Below are positions 59,501 to 59,968 of a stretch of DNA of 59,968 nucleotides, in pieces (position 1 is the first letter of the stretch; each line of letters starts with the position of its first letter). The notes beneath the pieces were generated by a model. The model was given only the letters and a program-made list of their open reading frames with translations, was not told the origin of the DNA and searched no databases. The position numbers and the translations under genes were made by a program. This stretch comes from Hyphomicrobiales bacterium (GTDB lineage: Bacteria > Pseudomonadota > Alphaproteobacteria > Rhizobiales > Rhizobiaceae): positions 1-59,968 of the forward strand of contig UBQW01000012.1 of NCBI GenBank assembly GCA_900467745.1, in the 5' to 3' direction.

Positions 59501-59863
59501 TGACTGCTGTTCGACCCGCTCCAGAAAATCGGACCACCCACCCCAGCTTCCAGAGAGGAATGCACCTTGGAAAACGACCTCTACCCCTGCCGCCAAGGCT
59601 TCTTTCGTCGCAAGGGCATTGGAGGCTAGTGAGCCACGCTCGATCTCGATAATTTCGTGGCCCATCGAACCAAGGCGCTCAAGGTGAGCCGCTTCGTGAG
59701 CGTCACCCTGCTTCTGCAACAGCGCAGCATCATCGGTGTCTTCACGAGGGGTCGGCCCCTCACCGCGCAGGTGCTTTAGGTCCAGCACTGTCGCGTGTGC
59801 ACATCCCATGAACCGCATGAGATCGGTTGCGGAAAAAAGCATAGTGCCATCGACTATACGCAT
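56588..59863 (-). CDS. TM0106-type RecB-like nuclease fused to an SF1 helicase
   Basis: A 1091-residue protein; AAGAGGCG precedes the ATG at 59861-59863. N-terminal nuclease (1-220): four cysteines (C21, C211, C214, C220, as CVLCRWADHC) fit an iron-sulfur RecB/Cas4-like nuclease, with D112 and EVADTKLKR as active site. Residues 320-500: a DEDD-type exonuclease fold (LFYDIEGDPYYDGG, RIYHYAPYEITALRRL, EYNRIDCVSTEMLRDW). C-terminal half: a DNA2/UPF1-type SF1 helicase with GPPGTGKTHVTARTI, WLFVDEAGQV, LVGDPRQLPQV, VDKFQGQEA and NVAISRAKAL. It is the first gene of an operon with mcrB and mcrC and is likely part of that defence system. Confidence 0.9.
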   Translation of the reverse strand: MRIVDGTMLFSATDLMRFMGCAHATVLDLKHLRGEGPTPREDTDDAALLQKQGDAHEAAHLERLGSMGHEIIEIERGSLASNALATKEALAAGVEVVFQGAFLSGSWGGWSDFLERVEQQSDLGNFSYEVADTKLKRHPHPKHVLQLVLYSDLLQEIQGEFPEFAHVELGDGTRATLRLADFTAYARMARTRLEIFVSDPTSTRPEPSPDCVLCRWADHCDSVWAEQDSLYTVANITKGQVKKLEDAGITTMASLAIQDGFVKGMASATLEKLRVQARLQHARKTGEPTFQLREAQLGKGFDLLPEPQQGDLFYDIEGDPYYDGGLEYLHGVWFDGAFRSFWAHDHDAEGRALATLFDFFRDRLDKFPKARIYHYAPYEITALRRLTAKYGIGEAFLDRLLRERRFVDLYAVVRSGLIASEPNYSIKSLEAFYGLKRDGEVKTAGGSVVAYEAWRESQDKSILDEIEEYNRIDCVSTEMLRDWLVSIRPGSPWPVLASDARDKEVAEDDEAIALRSRIAASRLPTERQEMLFNLGLFHKREAKPAWWAIFDSLTREEHELIDDLDALSGLTAVRPIEQVKRSVIREYTFPKQETKLRSGRSATVPTVEGFASVSIEEMDRTNCTITLKVGQAKAALLADSLTLHPDPPLDTKVIAAALSDVINDQCEQRRYRAIDDLLSAAAPRLLDWSGPVLRGEDPVAGTIAAVHRMDETVLPIQGPPGTGKTHVTARTILSLVEAGYRVGVASNSHEAIRNVLLGCLTAMEESGPRDVEIVHKVSGGDDGYPDGCRVRRTTDNSDASSSGSIVGGTAFFFARDENIQAFDWLFVDEAGQVGLANMTAMGRAGRNIVLVGDPRQLPQVIQGSHPSPADLSCLEWMLDGHATVPPESGIFLATTRRMHPNVCKFISDQVYENRLSSHPDTAVQRVSKTSFPETGAWWVAVEHDGNAQVSGEEAEAIRDAIAKLLAGYWTDKTGLTRRIEEADIIVVAPYNAQVNTLREWLPEGVRVGTVDKFQGQEAPICIVSMTASTADDSARGMEFLFSLNRINVAISRAKALALVFGAPRLREAKCSTIEQMRLVNTLCALNEMVEM

Positions 59864-59968
59864 GAGAACGCCTCTTTTTGCTCAGGCAACCCACGAGAAT
59901 CGCTCAAGAACTGCAAGATGATCAATAGGTTAGATTGGTGTCAACACATGACAAAGTACGGCAGCCAT

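Overview
The window looks like DNA from an alphaproteobacterium of the order Hyphomicrobiales, most likely the Rhizobium/Agrobacterium/Sinorhizobium group. The protein families point there: IalB, HWE/HisKA_2 kinases, DUF4112, DUF2934, rhizobial small stress proteins and an Omp25-like barrel. So do promoters of the alphaproteobacterial general-stress sigma factor type (EcfG/RpoE2: GGAAC, 16-17 bases, then a tetramer ending in TT). There is no rRNA, tRNA, replication or conjugation gene. An ArdC start at the left edge, many small orphan genes, truncated genes and a defence cluster suggest an accessory replicon or a variable chromosomal region; this is inference.

Layout. 0-2 kb: the 5' end of an ardC-like anti-restriction gene, a hypothetical protein and an IalB-family protein. 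2-9 kb: a functional-amyloid (curli) locus on the reverse strand: csgG, csgF, a CsgB-like protein, a very large curlin with 20 repeats and a second small curlin. It is interrupted by a forward toxin-antitoxin pair and a DUF6941 gene. 9-21 kb: stress and redox genes: YihY/BrkB, BON-like, VOC, an operon of a small stress protein, DUF4112 and a flavodoxin-like reductase, an HxlR/SDR divergent pair, a catalase-like protein and a YdeP-type molybdoenzyme. 21.6-28.5 kb: three HWE/HisKA_2 sensor kinases and a single-domain response regulator. 28.5-41 kb: NUDIX, alpha/beta hydrolase, an MscS channel with a cyclic-nucleotide-binding-like domain, CBS, HAD, cold-shock protein and many small proteins. 41-45.5 kb: a periplasmic binding protein co-transcribed with a diguanylate cyclase, a putative small RNA, a zinc-ribbon protein with a likely frameshift, and an outer-membrane barrel. 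45.8-60 kb: a defence/dormancy island: Fic followed by a truncated hsdR, hipBA, a 5'-truncated purU, a PLD-like protein, a PD-(D/E)XK-like protein, and a three-gene operon of a TM0106-type nuclease-helicase, McrB and McrC.

How the parts fit. At least nine GGAAC-type promoter candidates lie in front of small genes or RNAs between 12.8 and 43.4 kb, so the middle of the window behaves like a cluster of general-stress-response targets, next to kinases of the class that feeds that response. phyR, nepR and ecfG themselves are not here. Two pairs of orphan paralogues (12.5/38.0 kb and 13.2/40.6 kb) suggest that part of this cluster was duplicated. The right end is a mosaic of restriction and toxin modules with visible deletion scars. 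Its most interesting intact unit is the nuclease-helicase/McrB/McrC operon, whose McrB carries an extra EVE/PUA-like segment between its Walker motifs.
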